From: Actinostola sp. cb2023
Taxonomy: Eukaryota > Cnidaria > Anthozoa > Actiniaria > Actinostolidae
Assembly: GCA_033675265.1 (NCBI GenBank)
Contig: JAUJYZ010000049.1
Coordinates: 30,001 to 94,000 of the forward strand
Direction of reading: 5' to 3'
DNA: 64,000 bases
In this document: positions 35,401 to 50,100 of the stretch, piece after piece
Layout: each line of letters opens with the position of its first letter
Position numbering within the stretch: the first letter of the stretch is position 1
The notes under the pieces: generated by a model
The model's input: only the letters and a program-made list of their open reading frames with translations
What the model was told of the DNA's origin: nothing
The model's database searches: none
Position numbers and translations under genes: made by a program

Positions 35401-38400
35401 TTTCGCTGGACCAACACCCACCATATTTCACTGGACCGGCCAACACCCACCATCTTTCACTGGCCCAACACCCACCATCTTTCACTGGACCCATATGTAT
35501 AAAGACACTTACCATGTACCCTCCCTCACCCAGAGTCTAACCACAGAAGGACGTTTATTTTTCAATGGCAGATATGACCCTGAATTTGGCGAAGAACTGA
35601 CCAAAGTTCCTGAAGAATCTCCTTGTGTCGTAGAGGTCGTAAGAAGAAGAATTTGGTTCTTGATGTAGGGTACAGTTTTTGCTAGGTTCATGGTTTTCTT
35701 GTCCCAGTTACCGAGTTGCTTTAGTAGTCGAGGTTGTTTTTGAGGTCTTCTGGCTGTTAGGCTTTGCCCTGCCTCTGCTTCAAATATTCCTCCCCAGGAC
35801 GACGTACCATCTTCGATCTTGTACTTTAAGTGGACAGAAGTAGCAAATTATAAGTATTGTATAGTGGAGAATTGAATACAAGAGTGCTTTAAATAATTAT
35901 TTGTGTGACGGAAAAAAAAATCGTAAAGAATATCGTCGTCATCGTCATCATCGTGAACTATTATCAACATCATTGCCATCATAATCAACCGATGACCGTC
36001 TACATTAATTATCGTCATCATCATTTTTAAAATTTAAGCAATTAAAACTCCCGTCATCATTATATCTCATCATCATCATAATCGTTATCATTATTAAAAA
36101 CTAAATAAAAAATAAGTCATCATTGCCACCACCATTTTAAAGATCACCATCGACCGTATTTATGATCTACATGTACATCATCAGTTTGGCTTTACCAAAA
36201 CGAGTGGAAGACTAGGTATGAATTGTGACTGCAAAGCATCATGGGTTGTTTGAAAGGACAGGTCCGCCATATTGAATGCCACTGTTTGATTCTGGCCATC
36301 GGCAAAGGTCTTCGTGTAGCTGCACAAATTGTCCTGGCTATTGTCTTTTATGTAAAAACAATACATAGAACGACAATAGAACAATAGCCAGAAATTTTGT
36401 GCAGCGACACGAAGACCTGACCTGGCCATTCAAATAATTCATAGTTGCTTTGCGGTCGCAATTCGATCCCAGTCTTCCACATAAACGATTCTTACTTGGA
36501 AATGTTTATTCTTAATAATGTATCTACTAATGCCAAGAATAGAATAGTCAGCATATAACGAAGGATTTGCAGTATTTCTATCGACCACAGTCCTTTTCCT
36601 CCATCCAGTTCGAGATGAACTGGTAACCAGTAGGGTCCAGCCCCCTCCATCGGAGGTGAAGTCACAGTGGGTTTTCACGGTTCTGCCACCTGTTTTAATG
36701 TCGTAAACTCCATCTAAAAGACAAATACACATAAATAATTTACATTATATTACACAAAATCACTGATTTTCTACTCAGTTAAAATCTAAAATAAATAAAT
36801 AAATAAAATGATCCAATTGCCTAGTTCATGCTGTCCATTCCGAACCACGTGACCATTCCTTTTTGTTCATACATAATTTAGTTGTTGAACAAAAAACATT
36901 GATAGAGGGTAAAATTAATGGTATCAAAAATAAAAATAAAAATAAAATAATTAATTAATTAATTAATTAATTGTATCAAAATATGATATACAAACGAGGC
37001 AGTGTGAAACGAAAACAAAGTGTTTGATGATATTGGTTATTTTGGATTTGTCTCTGACTGTAAAACTATATTAGTATGGAAAAAAAAAATTGACATATTT
37101 ACGCACGCAAATGCCAGAATAACGATAGAGACTTTGACAAAAATAATATTAGGAATCCTGACTACAATTTCCAAACATTTAGTGTTTGATGATGTCCAGG
37201 TTCAATGGTTATTTATTTATTTATCTTTGATATATTTAAAGCGCATTTGATCACTTCGCCATGGAAAATGCGCTATACAAGTTATTAAATTATTATGATA
37301 TTATTATGATGATGATCTACAGACATTTGGGTTTTGTTGCGCGGGAATTCATGGGTTTCAATCAGCTGATAATAGTCCATGAATGCCATCAAACACTGCA
37401 TGACCACCATGACCGCTATGTTCTATCAAGTAGAGCGAATTCTACTAAACGCCACTAAAGTCTGGTCCTCACTAGCGACATAAGGACAATTATAATTAAG
37501 CACAAGCAACATAACGCAGACTAAGTAATGCATTGCTCATTAACTGTGCTTGTTTTTTGTCACACCTATTGCATAAATGGTGTCCTGAGTCTGCGCATTT
37601 TGCTTTTGCTTGTGCTTTATGTCGCTAGTGAGGACCAGGCTTAACACAGCAATAGTGTCTGTAATCTAGAGAAATGCTTTTAAAAATATATTTTTTATTA
37701 TTCTCATTGTGCTCTGAAATGGGAAAACTCGCCTGGACGTTCAGTGATCGTCAAACAATGTGGGATATCGTGGCATTGATGAACATGCGCACAAGACATG
37801 GTCACGTTCGGCTCTTTTCAAAACGAGTAGAAAACTGGGGTGAATTATTCGTCCCAAAGTATAATGGGATCTATTTTAATAGTTAGTACATTGTATTTAA
37901 GATATAGTCTTCCCTGGACACTCACTAGTCAACGGTTTATTCTGAAGTCCAAGCAACTGCAGGTCCATACATGAGCTTACTTCTTTGACTTCACCCTCTC
38001 TCATCCAGTACCAAATGTTAGTTGGATGTTGTTCCTGTTCTTGGTTGTTGATCCACGGTGCTGGGTAAAAACGCGTGATATTGGCTGTAGACAATAAATA
38101 CCTTAGTTACAGTATCACTATAGGGATGGCCATGCTGCAAATTGATAATGGAATTTGACATACGTTTGAGATACAAACTGCAATATCGCTACACACAAGG
38201 AGATGTTTCGCGGGGAGGAGGTCGCGATTTCTCCATTGTAAAATCACTTTGTGAAGGGTGACGTAGGGGCTTGGGGTATTGCGGTATTTTTTTTATTTCG
38301 AAATGCGGTATTGCGGTATCGTTCTGGTCTGCGGAATACGGTATTTGGCGATTTTGGGCTATTGTATTCGGTAAAATTCAATCAAACAATCGCAAACCCA

Positions 38401-41400
38401 TTAAAGATCTATGGGTATTCCGGTTGTTTCCAAAACAGTTAGTGCTACTATAGATACAATTTCGATTTTTGATGCGGTATTGCGGTATGAGTTAACCCCC
38501 ATCGTCCCCTAATTGTTGCAACCATGACGGTTTTATGTCATACACGTGACGGGGAAAAGAATATCGTATGTACTCCAGGTGTTCCGTAGCTAACACCCCC
38601 GCGTGCGCATGCCGTTGCAATCATCACCAGTAGCCTTTATAGTTGGTTCGAATAGGGGACCAAGAAGGTCATTTCTTTCCTCTGTCTCTCCCTTCCCTCC
38701 CTTCCCTTCTTCCCTCCCTTCCCTCCCTTCCCTCCCTTCCCTCCCTTCCCTCCCTTCCCTCCCTTCCCTCCCTTCCCTCCCTTCCCTCCCTTCCCTCCCT
38801 TCCCTCCCTTCCCTCCCTTCCCTCCCTTCCCTCCCTTTCCCTCCCTTCCCTCCCTTCATTCCTTCCCTCCCTTCATTCCCTTCCCTCCCTTCATTCCCTA
38901 AGGCCATCGATGCAGGTTGCAGTTTAGCTCAAGAACGGCATGGTGAAATATCTGCACTCAACGAACATTGTAATCCATTTACTAGACTGTGAACAGTCCC
39001 TCGGTTCCATCCAGATGCGTACGGGATTATGATGCTCTGGGTCTGCGACTGGGTCTGGATAGAAGATAAGTACTTTTACTCCCCTCCCGTCTCTTCCCCT
39101 CCCTCCTCATCCCTCACGCGTCCAGGACTTTTCTCTCGATCGACTGAGTCTGGAAGGAAAAGAGGGACTTTTCCTCCCATCGATCTCTTCCCATGCTTGT
39201 CTCACTCCTCACGAGTCCATGATTATTTTTCTCTCGTTCAACTGAGTTTGGTGGGAAAAGAGGGACTTCGCGGCCGATCTATCTACCCATTTACCTGTGA
39301 TCGAACCAAAGGCATATTTCGGTTGAACATTGTAAGATGTCGTCAGCATCGCACCGTGTATCCAAGGCATTCGTTTCTCGATTCCAAAATCCTCGTAATG
39401 CCACTTGTCGAATTTCTTTACCAGTTCTATTTGACTTTGTTTATTGTTCGTTGCAACAAAGGAGTAGGAACGCGGTGCCTTCCATATTCCACCCCAACGA
39501 CCTGAACGAAAAGAGAAACCTAGTTATAACAGACAGACAGACAGACGACAGACAGACAGACAGACAGACGATAGACAGACGACAGACAGACAGACAGACG
39601 ACAGACGGACAGACGACAGACAGACAGTCGATAGACAGACGACATACAGACATACAGACAGACGACAGACGTCGACAGACAGACGACACACGGACGGACC
39701 GGCGGCGACGGACGGACGGACGGACAGACAGACAGACAGACAGACGACAAGCAGACAGAAAGACAGACGGAGAGAGAGAATGCAGACAGAAAGGCAGGCA
39801 TGTAAGTGCGCTGACTAATATTTCCAATAACTCTCACCAAACGCATGAGCTTCAATTCTGTACTCAAAAGATGTCCCTTGTACTTGAAAGGCGTCTTTAA
39901 TTGCATCTGCTTTGTACAGAATCGAGAAGTCCCCGTCAAGTCTAGGCTTATCCTCAGACCTTTTCTTCACGTTTCTTGGAGTCCAAGTATTTGTATGACT
40001 TGTAACCAATAGCGTCCAGCCTCCACCATCACGTGACATATCACAGTAGGTCTTGACGTTGCCTTGGTTACCAGGATTGATGGTGTAAATACCACTTGGG
40101 TAGTTTATTTTTTGTTTACGACCAATCGATTGTAAATGTCGGCACGAGGAAGCAACTGTTGGGTTCGCAAATGTATCAAAATCAGTCAAAAAGTCGCGCG
40201 CATATCATATTAGGGACCTTTTAAAAGCATCAGAAAATTCTGACGAATAATGTTCAAAACGATCGTTGACGTCCGTGACGGCAATCTACGACGTGAACAC
40301 AGGTAAAATGCCGTCGTAGATTGCCGTCACGGACGTCAACGGTCGTTTTGAACATTATTCGTCAGTGCGCGCCGTCGTCCTCACGTTCACGTCGTAGGAT
40401 TTTCTGATGCTTTAAGGTCCCTATTGCTTCTAACCGAACCGCATGCAAATCGACCGGTTGGCTCAATCGCTTGAGTATCAGTCGATCTATTGTGCAGGAG
40501 TTTGTTGGGGTTCAGTTCCTTGCCAGACCATTACCGTTACTCCGGGTATTAAATTAATTACTTGAGAAGGTACTACTGTAATTGCGTCTAAAATAGTTTG
40601 ATCTAAGGACGTTAAACCGTAGACCCTGTATTCCAGGACCATACACAGCACAACGGCTTCTAGAAGAGAAAGAGGGTTTTATTCCACTTTAAATGCAGTT
40701 CCTTCTGCGGACATTGTTTTCGCTAATGCATGGGCAGTAAATGTGGGCTTTTCGAATCGAAATATGTATGTTTTCGAGAGTAAATTTACTCAGAAATAAA
40801 CTAGTTACCAGTTTGCTAACGCAGTAACAATGCAAAGAACGCCTGTAACATGTTCATTCAAAATGGCCATTCAAAATGGAGGACAGAAATACCATGAATC
40901 GTTCCGAAACTTTGCTTTTCAGTTTGCCGCAAAGCTCCACACAAAACAATGTAAATATGATATTATAATCATTTCATCGGGCATTGTGGCGTATTTTGCG
41001 GTCTAAAATGGTGAAATCAGCGGTCTAAAATGTATTTTAGACCGCTGCTCTAAGCCAATCAAAAATGAGAAAATAACCCAGCCAGCCAATCAGAACGGCA
41101 AACCATTCAACTGTTCGCGCCGTTATTTCTTGGCTGGCAACACTTTATAATAGTAATAGAGTTGATGTTCTTGGGCATAAATATGTTTTTGGCCCTTCTC
41201 AGAGCTCATTTTAACCCTCGCCCGGAGGCTCGGGCCAAAATGAGCCTGACTCGGGCCAAAAACATATTTACGCCCGCGACATCAACTCTATTGTTATATC
41301 AGCATCTTCATTTATGCACCTACTTTGTGTGCTAAAAACGTGGCGAATACTACAGGGATTTCTACAAGAATACGGTCTTTATTCAGAACGTTCTTCTGGG

Positions 41401-42880
41401 CTTCGATTGAGGCAAGGTAATTTTAAAAGACAGGTAAGAGGCTCTGTCATGCTTTCTCTCTTAATGCATGATCACAGTATTTATGCTCGGATTATCACAC
41501 TACCTCAAACGAAGTGAAATCTTAAGGAAAGTAATTATATTTAAGCTCAAACGAAGGCTAGAGAACAGTTTTCGATAATGGGGGTCCGGGATGCAAGGCT
41601 TTAGCTTTGTACGTTATTATATAAGTGTGGAACACAAAATTTGAGTAAATCAATCAGTTAGAGTGTTAATAATTATTCTAAATGTATGTATAGTTGTATT
41701 TAAGTATTATAGATATAGATTGTATCAGGGCCTCTATTGATAACAGCAATTTTTTTATTGCTGACAGAGCTATACCCTGAATTTTAAATAAAGGTTTTCA
41801 TTCAATGCTCCATACATTTCTTAAATTTCTTAAATTTCATCGGAATTTTTGGCAATGGGCCCTCTAAACATGTATTACAGTAATCCAGTAGTAGATCCAG
41901 GGGTGGTTCCATGGTACCCCCCGTTGTGAAGCCAATCATGTTCTGTACGCTAAGTAGAATGAAATGGAGATTATGGTTTGTCGTTAAAATGCAGGAAGTA
42001 GCGTTTCTGGAACCCCCCTTTTAAAATGCTCGATCCACCACTGTAGTCCAATAGATTTAGTAAGTCGTGACCGATAAAACCACCTAAAACCTCTAGCGAT
42101 ATGTCATATCAGAGTAGTTTTGGACGGCAGCAGTCCCCAGGGATCTAGGGAACTCCCAATATAAAGGGCAATGGCGACGCTCGTCGTAGAATTTGAAATA
42201 CATATTATACTCTACAAATGTAATATTATGAATGTTGATAACATTGCAGTATACCTGGACACTTTACGGTGTTACAAGGAATTTTCTCAATTCTTTTCCC
42301 GATGCATCCTCGTCCACCATTACTTGGAATTGGGTTATCACAGAATCTGTGTCGCTGCTTCGTGCCTCCATCACATATACGACTACATTTACTCTTTGTT
42401 GACCAATCTCCCCACCCACCATCACGAGGCGCGATTGCTTAAATGTAAGGAGATCGTATTAATTGGCGATTGTCAGTCAGTCAGTCGGTTCGTGAAGCAA
42501 AGAAATAAAGTATCGCCAATCGTAGATTCATTTAGTGAATTTATTAGGTAATTCGATCTCTACACTGCTATCCAGCTAATTCATACCGTCCAACCATCCA
42601 TCCATCCAACCCGCATCCATCCATCTATCCATCCATCCATCCATCCATCCAACCGTCCAACCACTCAATTATCCAACCAATGTACCATCCAACCATCCAT
42701 CCATCCAATCATCCAGCCAGCCATCCATAAATCCAATCGTCCATGCAACCATCCGACCACTCAACTATCCAACCAAACATCCAACTAACGTACCATCCAA
42801 CCATCCAACCGTTCAACTGTCCATCCATCCATCCGTCCGTCCATCAATCCATCCGTCCATCCATCCACCAGTCCATCCAT

Positions 42881-42911
<31 letters not shown>

Positions 42912-43785
42912 ACCATCTAATCGTCCATCAATCCATCCATCCATCCGTCCATCCACCGTCCATCCATCCATCCGTCCATCAATCCATCCGTCCACCAATC
43001 CAACAGTCCAACCATCCAACTGTCCCATCAATCCAACCATCCATCCATCCATCCATCCATCCATCCAACCGTCCAAGTCCAACCATCCATCCGTCCCGTC
43101 CATCCATCCAACCATCCCATCCAACCATCCATCCATCCAACCACTCAACCATCCATCCAACCAACCAACCATCCAACCAATTGTAACGTGCCATCCAACC
43201 ATCCATCCAACCATTCAAAACCAACCGTCCATCCATCCAACCATCCATCCATCCAACCGCCCATCAATCCAACCGTCCATCCATCCTACCGTCCATCCAT
43301 CCTACCTCTTGCACAGTGTGTCACTGGATCAAATCCATCACTACAGTAGCATCTACCAAGTAGAGTACAGATCTATAGACAGACAACAGCAATATTGGAT
43401 CGCATATCATTATTATTATGTTATTCTTAAAACCTTATAAGGCAGGATTGGGAATAACATTTTACAATGAAAATTAGAGATATTAGCGAACGACGTTTCG
43501 TTGTCATCTTGACAACATCTTCAAGTTCAAATGAAGATTGAAAATGCGCATAATTAAAGAATAAGTTTAGTTGACAACAATATATAACCATTGTTCTACG
43601 AATAGTTAAATGGTAACCATTTATTCTACGAATAGTTAAATGAATGAGGATTGATGTTGAAGATGTTGAAGATGTTGTCAAGATGACAAACGAAACGTCG
43701 TTCGCTAATATCTCTAATCAGGTTCATTGTAAAATGTTATTGTTATTATTATTATTATTATTATTGTTATTATTATAATTATTGA

Positions 43786-43871
<86 letters not shown>

Positions 43872-43923
43872 TTGTTATTATTGTATTATTATTGTTATTA
43901 CTATTATTATTATCATATTATTT

Positions 43924-43971
<48 letters not shown>

Positions 43972-44028
43972 TTATTATTTTTATTTTTTATTATAATTAT
44001 TATTATTGTATTATGATGATGATGATTA

Positions 44029-44093
<65 letters not shown>

Positions 44094-44094
44094 G

Positions 44095-44127
<33 letters not shown>

Positions 44128-47100
44128 ATACCCATTGTCGTGATGTACTTACGCCATTTCCAGCGCACTCCACACCATTCCTCTTAGGGCAACTTTGTCG
44201 TTTGGCCATGGAGATACCTGAAATATGTAAGACATTGGTGAAACATATACACCAACACTTCTAGCCACAAAAGCCATCACAATCATCATAGTCATCATCA
44301 GCATCATCACTATCATCATAATATCATCATCATCGTCATCACCACGTAGGTGTAGTAGAGGTGCTGTAAAACACGTACCCTGTTTACCACACTGCCTTGA
44401 ATGCGTTGGGGCACACTTCCCGTTCAAGCAGCAAGACTGGAAAGTAAGTAAGTCAAACAAGAACGAACGGTCAAACTCTGTTGTTGAACGCAACAAAACA
44501 GCCACAAGAACAGAATTGAAACAAAACTCCCAATACAGTTGAACCTCTATTTAGCGACCGACCTCTATTTAGCGGCCAGTGGTCAATGTTCGAAATAGTG
44601 TTTTAACAATGTCTTACACTTCTATTTACCGGTCAACCTCTAATTATCGGCCAGTGGCCGCTTAATAGAGGTTCGACTGTATCGTCAATCAAACAATCTT
44701 GTCTTACATTCTTTTGAGCTATTTTATTTCTGGTATAAGCTGTCCACCGCCGACCATCATTACTGTGGAACAACTGGTACTTAGTCACCCGCTTGCCATC
44801 AAATGTCCCTTCAGTAGCAACGCGGCTGATGTGCTTAATCTGAGATGAAATAATACGATAAAGTGAAATTAAAATCGAAATAACTTTAGAAAATATAGAT
44901 TTTGGGTATTGGATCAAGTCAAGTCATGATCATTTATCCTTGACAAGGAAGAGCTGCCATGTTCTCAGTCATTTCGCACGCTCATTTCGATCAATTGACA
45001 GGAGACTGGAATTAATTGTGTGTGTTACTCCGCTGATTGAAAGGCATTGCGGGCTCAAACGAAACTTGTCAAGGAAAACTTGTTGGTCATATAAACGAGC
45101 AAGGAAACCTTGCCAATAGAAAATTGGCAAAGAAAACTTGTTGACCGTCTACACGATTAATGAAACTTGTCAAAGAGACTTGTCAAGGAATTCTTGCTCT
45201 TGTAGACGCGGCTTTTTATTCTTAGTAGAATAAACGGGCTTTTAAATGTCATTATTTCCTCAGTTCAATCAGAACTAATGACAAATATTAAGAAATTGAG
45301 TTGAGTTTAGATTTAATTTCATTATTACATTGAACATATCATTGAGGCGATTAGGTATCAATGTCAGGTCGTTGTACGTTTTTCTCCAAATATGGTATCC
45401 CGTTACCAAATAAGGTATTGCTTTAAAATGTCACCAATAACTTTTAGTACGTTGATATTTTATGTTAGCATTTCTTTGACGACGATTATGTTGGTTAGTG
45501 TACGCGGTAGGGAACTAGTAGGGGGCATCATCTGCCTTCGAAATATGTTCAAGAGAAAAATAAACAAGAAGCTGTATATATAGGCCTTATGCACGAGTGC
45601 TGATTTTCAAGATCAGGATACTAGAATCGTTCACATGAAAAAGCAATTATTCATCATGGGAAATTTCAAAAGTATTGGATAAAACCCCACGAAGATATCG
45701 TAAATGACATTTATAGAGTTTAGTATGGGATTTTGATGTCATGCGTACACAGCCTCGTTCTGGTGTATTTTCAGAATTAAAAACGTTCATAACTCCGCAA
45801 AGACATTTCATTTCGTCCTAAAACTTTTACACTTATCTTATATAAATATGTTATTTTAGTGGAACATGTTAAACCTTGAAATTAAGCAATTTAGAAAATT
45901 GATGTACATCAGAACGAGGCTGTGTACGCATGACGGCAAAATTCCATACTAAACTCTATAAATGTCATTTACGATATCTTCGCGGGATTTTATCCAATAC
46001 TTTTGAAATAATTGCTTTTTCAGATGGCAGTGGTTATTTTTATGTCAAAGATTCTAGTATCCTGATCTCGAAAATCAGCACTCGTGCATAAGGCAATGAG
46101 CAATGAGCCTTCGGTTCCCTCAGCGGCACAGAGCGCATGCGCCTTGGTACAGCCAGTTGGCTGATCAACAAGTGTTTCTATATAGCGTTACAATACTGAT
46201 ACTGATACTGGCCATTTGTGGCGATAAGAAAAAGTTAAAGTCCATTTTTCAACTCGGCGTGCCACAGGCAGCCTACCGAGTAATGAGTTCACTGAATGAA
46301 TTACCAATCATCATTACTAGAACTAGTATATAGCTAATTGCATAATCGTTGTCGAGTTGAAAATGATAAATCATAGAAGCTGAGACCGCAAGGATGGATG
46401 GGAAATCAGTTCATGAGCCGCATTACATACAGATATATTCAATGTTCTCGTAGTTTTGAAGGTATATGAGCTATTTAACTAAGATCCTACAAGTCTGGAT
46501 AAAAAGGTCGATGATTTGACGGTGTTATTTGAGAGTTTTAATTTCCCAGAATTCCTTTTGGTCATAGCTTTCATGATTTTCAACCCGACAACGATTATGC
46601 AATTAGCTATATACCACTTTATTGAAGACACTTAGTACAAAATATCTTACAAATGGAAATTCTGAGGTTAGCCCTATATTAAGAATTCCCCCCCTTACCC
46701 CCAAAAATAAAGTTACAAAATAGGATTGGTTTACCTTTCCAAGATCGACTTGCAAGTATTGCTTGGTGTTGCGTATGTTTGCGCACCAGGAATTATACCC
46801 AGACAGGCGCCCATGCATCGGGTCTTTATCCTTGCGTGAACTTGATGCCGTGATTTGATTGTTTGGTATATCCCTTTCCATTCCAAGTGCGCTTTGACAA
46901 TCTTAAAAAACACAATGACTTAATTAGACTGCTAACGGGCTTTGAAGTCAAAGCGAATCAAAGTTATATACAGTCATTCTCAAAAAGGTTGTCCAGATGA
47001 AAAGACTACAATACTACAATAAAGTCACGTGATTCATTATGTTTCAATTTCCTCGCGTGGAATTTCAATTTGAGATGCAAACGAACACGGCATTGTGAGA

Positions 47101-50100
47101 ACTGAATGTAATGGCGCTGGTATCAACTCACATTTCCACGCGCAGAAATTGAAAACATAATGAATCACGTGACTCTGTTGTAGTATTGTAGTCTTTTAAT
47201 CTGGACAACGTTTTTGAGAATGACTATATATATATATATACACCTATTTCAAAAAACGTTGTCATCTGAAATCTAAATCTGTGACAGCAATGGATCATGG
47301 GCAGAAATATAAACTGAATGCCACCTCTATAAACATGCAAAATGCCTATATATCTTACTCCTTACCTAGTATAGTCGATAGATCCTTTGATATGGCAACG
47401 ACAATTACTTTTCCTTTTTTTTTAGTTTTATGATCCATTGGGGTCACATATTGAGATGCAGATTCAGATTTCAGATGCCAACGTTTTTAGAAATAGGTGT
47501 ATATAGCCAATGGTTAAAGTGCAACTAACCCCTAACCCCTATGAGATTGTTTTAAAACATATATTCAATATAAGATGAATAGTTGGTGGGTTCAGTATTG
47601 TGTGATTTGAACCTTGCGTTTATGAGTTATAGAGGTTTGAAATCTCAATATGTAAATTTGATGACGTCTACCCAGGCTTTTGCCATAACTTATTTAGACT
47701 TTTTCAAGAATAACTTATTTTTTGAAATGGGCAAAAAAGTTATAAAATCATTTATAAAGACTGTGAAATTATTCTGTAAGTTTTCAAATGTCAATAATCA
47801 ACACAAGGGCGTTTTTGTATAATAAATGATTCCTTAGTAGACGTCATCAAATTTGCATATTGAGATTTCAAACCTCTATAACTCATTAACGGAAGGTTCA
47901 AATCATGAAATACTGAACCCACCAACTATTCAGCTTATATTGAATAGATTTTTAAAGCAATCTCACAGGGGTTAGTTAATTGCACTTTAAAAGAAAATCT
48001 ATAACATCGTAAAAAAGAGTACTTAATTAAGGGCTAAGGCTCGAAACGTCAGTAAAGTTAAGTACTCTTTAATTTTTACGGTGTTATAGATTTTCCTTTA
48101 ACTACCGTAAAGTTCCGAAAGTAGCGACCCCCCGAAAGTAACAGTAAAAATTCATGCTTGCTAACAAATCCCGAAAGTAACGACCCCCCGAAAATAGCGA
48201 TCCCTCCGAAAGTAGCGATCCTCCCTCTAGAGCAACGATTAGACTGATAGATGACTAGCACTAGCAAACAGCACGTAAAGAACCAGAAAAGTTACTGCTA
48301 CATATACAAGTGTAACAAAAGCAATAGTCATAATAAAATACATTCTAGATCGGCCTGTGAATAATTGTTATTTGTTAAAATACCGTACACGATGTCGTTT
48401 AAGGTACACGGTATGGCTCCTAAAAGTTAACGATTTTAGCACCCCGAAAGTAGCGACCCCCTGAAAGTAACAGTTGCCTAAGGTTGCTAAATCCGAAAGT
48501 AACGACCTCGCTACTTTCGGAACTTTACGGTAATGTATTTATCATTATACACCGACGCAGCCCATACTAGTGTACTCGCTAGTTTCCATTAATATCTAGT
48601 ATAGCCAACAGCTGAGCATCCTATATGCTACAAGTACCTACAACCCTGTATAAGAATGGATGAGCTGCTAAAACCCCTCTCCCCATCTCAATGTTGGAGC
48701 ATAAGGTCATGCTTCTTCAAGAACTGAAAAAGCTTCTTCAAGCTAGAACTAAACCTGACCTATACAGCATACGATGGATCATTGAAAAGGGAGGCTGGAA
48801 GGGGTATCCTCATTGCAGGGGTGTAGTCTACGTGTCGTCCGCTACTCACGTGTACTGTACACAGGGAAACAGAAGTTTCTGCGCGTGTCCATTCAATACT
48901 AAACTATTTAATTTAATTTTTGTTAATTTTTTTTTTTTTTTTTTTTTTTTACAGTAAATTTTATTTATTAAGCAAATTACAATAAATTTTACAACATTTT
49001 ACATCTTACTAATTAATCATATCAAACGTTAACACTGCTCTAGCTATCTTTCATCCTTCGTTAGCTCTTGAACAAATGGACAACTGGACCCAGACCGACT
49101 GATGGCAGCAACACAGAAATCTCAAGTGATATCGTTCACATACGTACCTTGTTCGACAAAGGACAAGCTTATTCTCTCGCCGACGTCACATCCTTTCCAT
49201 ATCACCAACGCAACACCATATCCTGCAGAACCAGCAGAAGGATGCACGCACAAGCCACTCTTGATATGACGCAAGGATTGACCTGAAAGAGAATGAAACA
49301 TCTTCTGTTAACTTATTGTGAATCATGATCATAATAAATGTTAAAAATATATTCCGTTAATTAATTCAGTCCAGCAAAAAAGATGGCAACGTGTACCCAC
49401 AATCCTTTGCACACAGAAACAACGATTTAGTTAGTTATCATATACAGTCAACTCTCTCTGAACGCGCTCGGACATCCGTTATAAGCTGCGATTCAGAAAT
49501 ATTAGTATTGAGTGTAGCGTGAGAGGGAGGTTCGAAGTCTTTGTTGGTGACACGTAACGGGTATACGCCCGTAAGCTTATCGATTAGAAGAGTATTATAT
49601 ATTGCTATACCCTGTTACAAGAGTATTTCAAAAGTTTCACAAAAATTTTGCAAGAGTTTTACAAGAGTTTTGCAAGGGTTTTACAAGAGCTCTGCAAGAG
49701 TTTACAAGAGTTTTACAAGAGTTTTGCAAGAGTTTTACAAGAGTTTGTTTTACAAGAGTTTTGCAAGAATTTAACAAAAGAGTTTTACAAGAGTTTTGCA
49801 AGAGTTTTACAATTAGAGTTTTACAAGAGAGAGAGTTGATATACATACATGTGTCTCTACGAACCTTTTCGACTGTATTTGGAAGCGTCTTTACTACAGT
49901 GTTTGCTCACCACCAGTTTCGTCCCCAAAGACATAGCATTGTTCTTTGGACACACCATGTTCCCCGTGCACTGATGAATCAGAACGCCATCTTTAGTCAA
50001 TCGAAACTTTGTGTTTCTGGCTTTACACTTGGATTGCACAAACCGAAGCTCAGATACGTCGTCCTTGCTACAGAGTCCATGCTTCGCTTCCACGCAAAGT

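Noticed and set aside
33891..35668. His/Thr/Pro-rich proteins of up to 332 codons
   Set aside because: They are frames through the 26-bp minisatellite, in an intron, with several overlapping versions.
37926..38084. Shorter exon ending at the internal GTAAGC or GTGAAG
   Set aside because: GTAAGC leaves the wrong phase for the 36713 exon; GTGAAG would drop the SC.xLQ start of FReD2. Reading through to GTGAGT keeps both phase and domain.
38590..38992. Gly/Arg/Glu and Leu/Pro/Ser repeat proteins
   Set aside because: Sense and antisense reading of a CTTCCCTCC microsatellite.
39441..39939. Cys/Leu/Ser/Val-rich proteins
   Set aside because: Frames through the CAGA microsatellite; only their ends overlap real FReD1 exons.
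42743..43248. Gly/Trp/Met/Asp-rich repeat proteins on both strands
   Set aside because: Frames through the ATCC array in an intron.
48691..48957. Possible small protein of 88 codons
   Set aside because: Lies antisense in an intron, has no recognised motif and ends in a poly-T derived Phe run.
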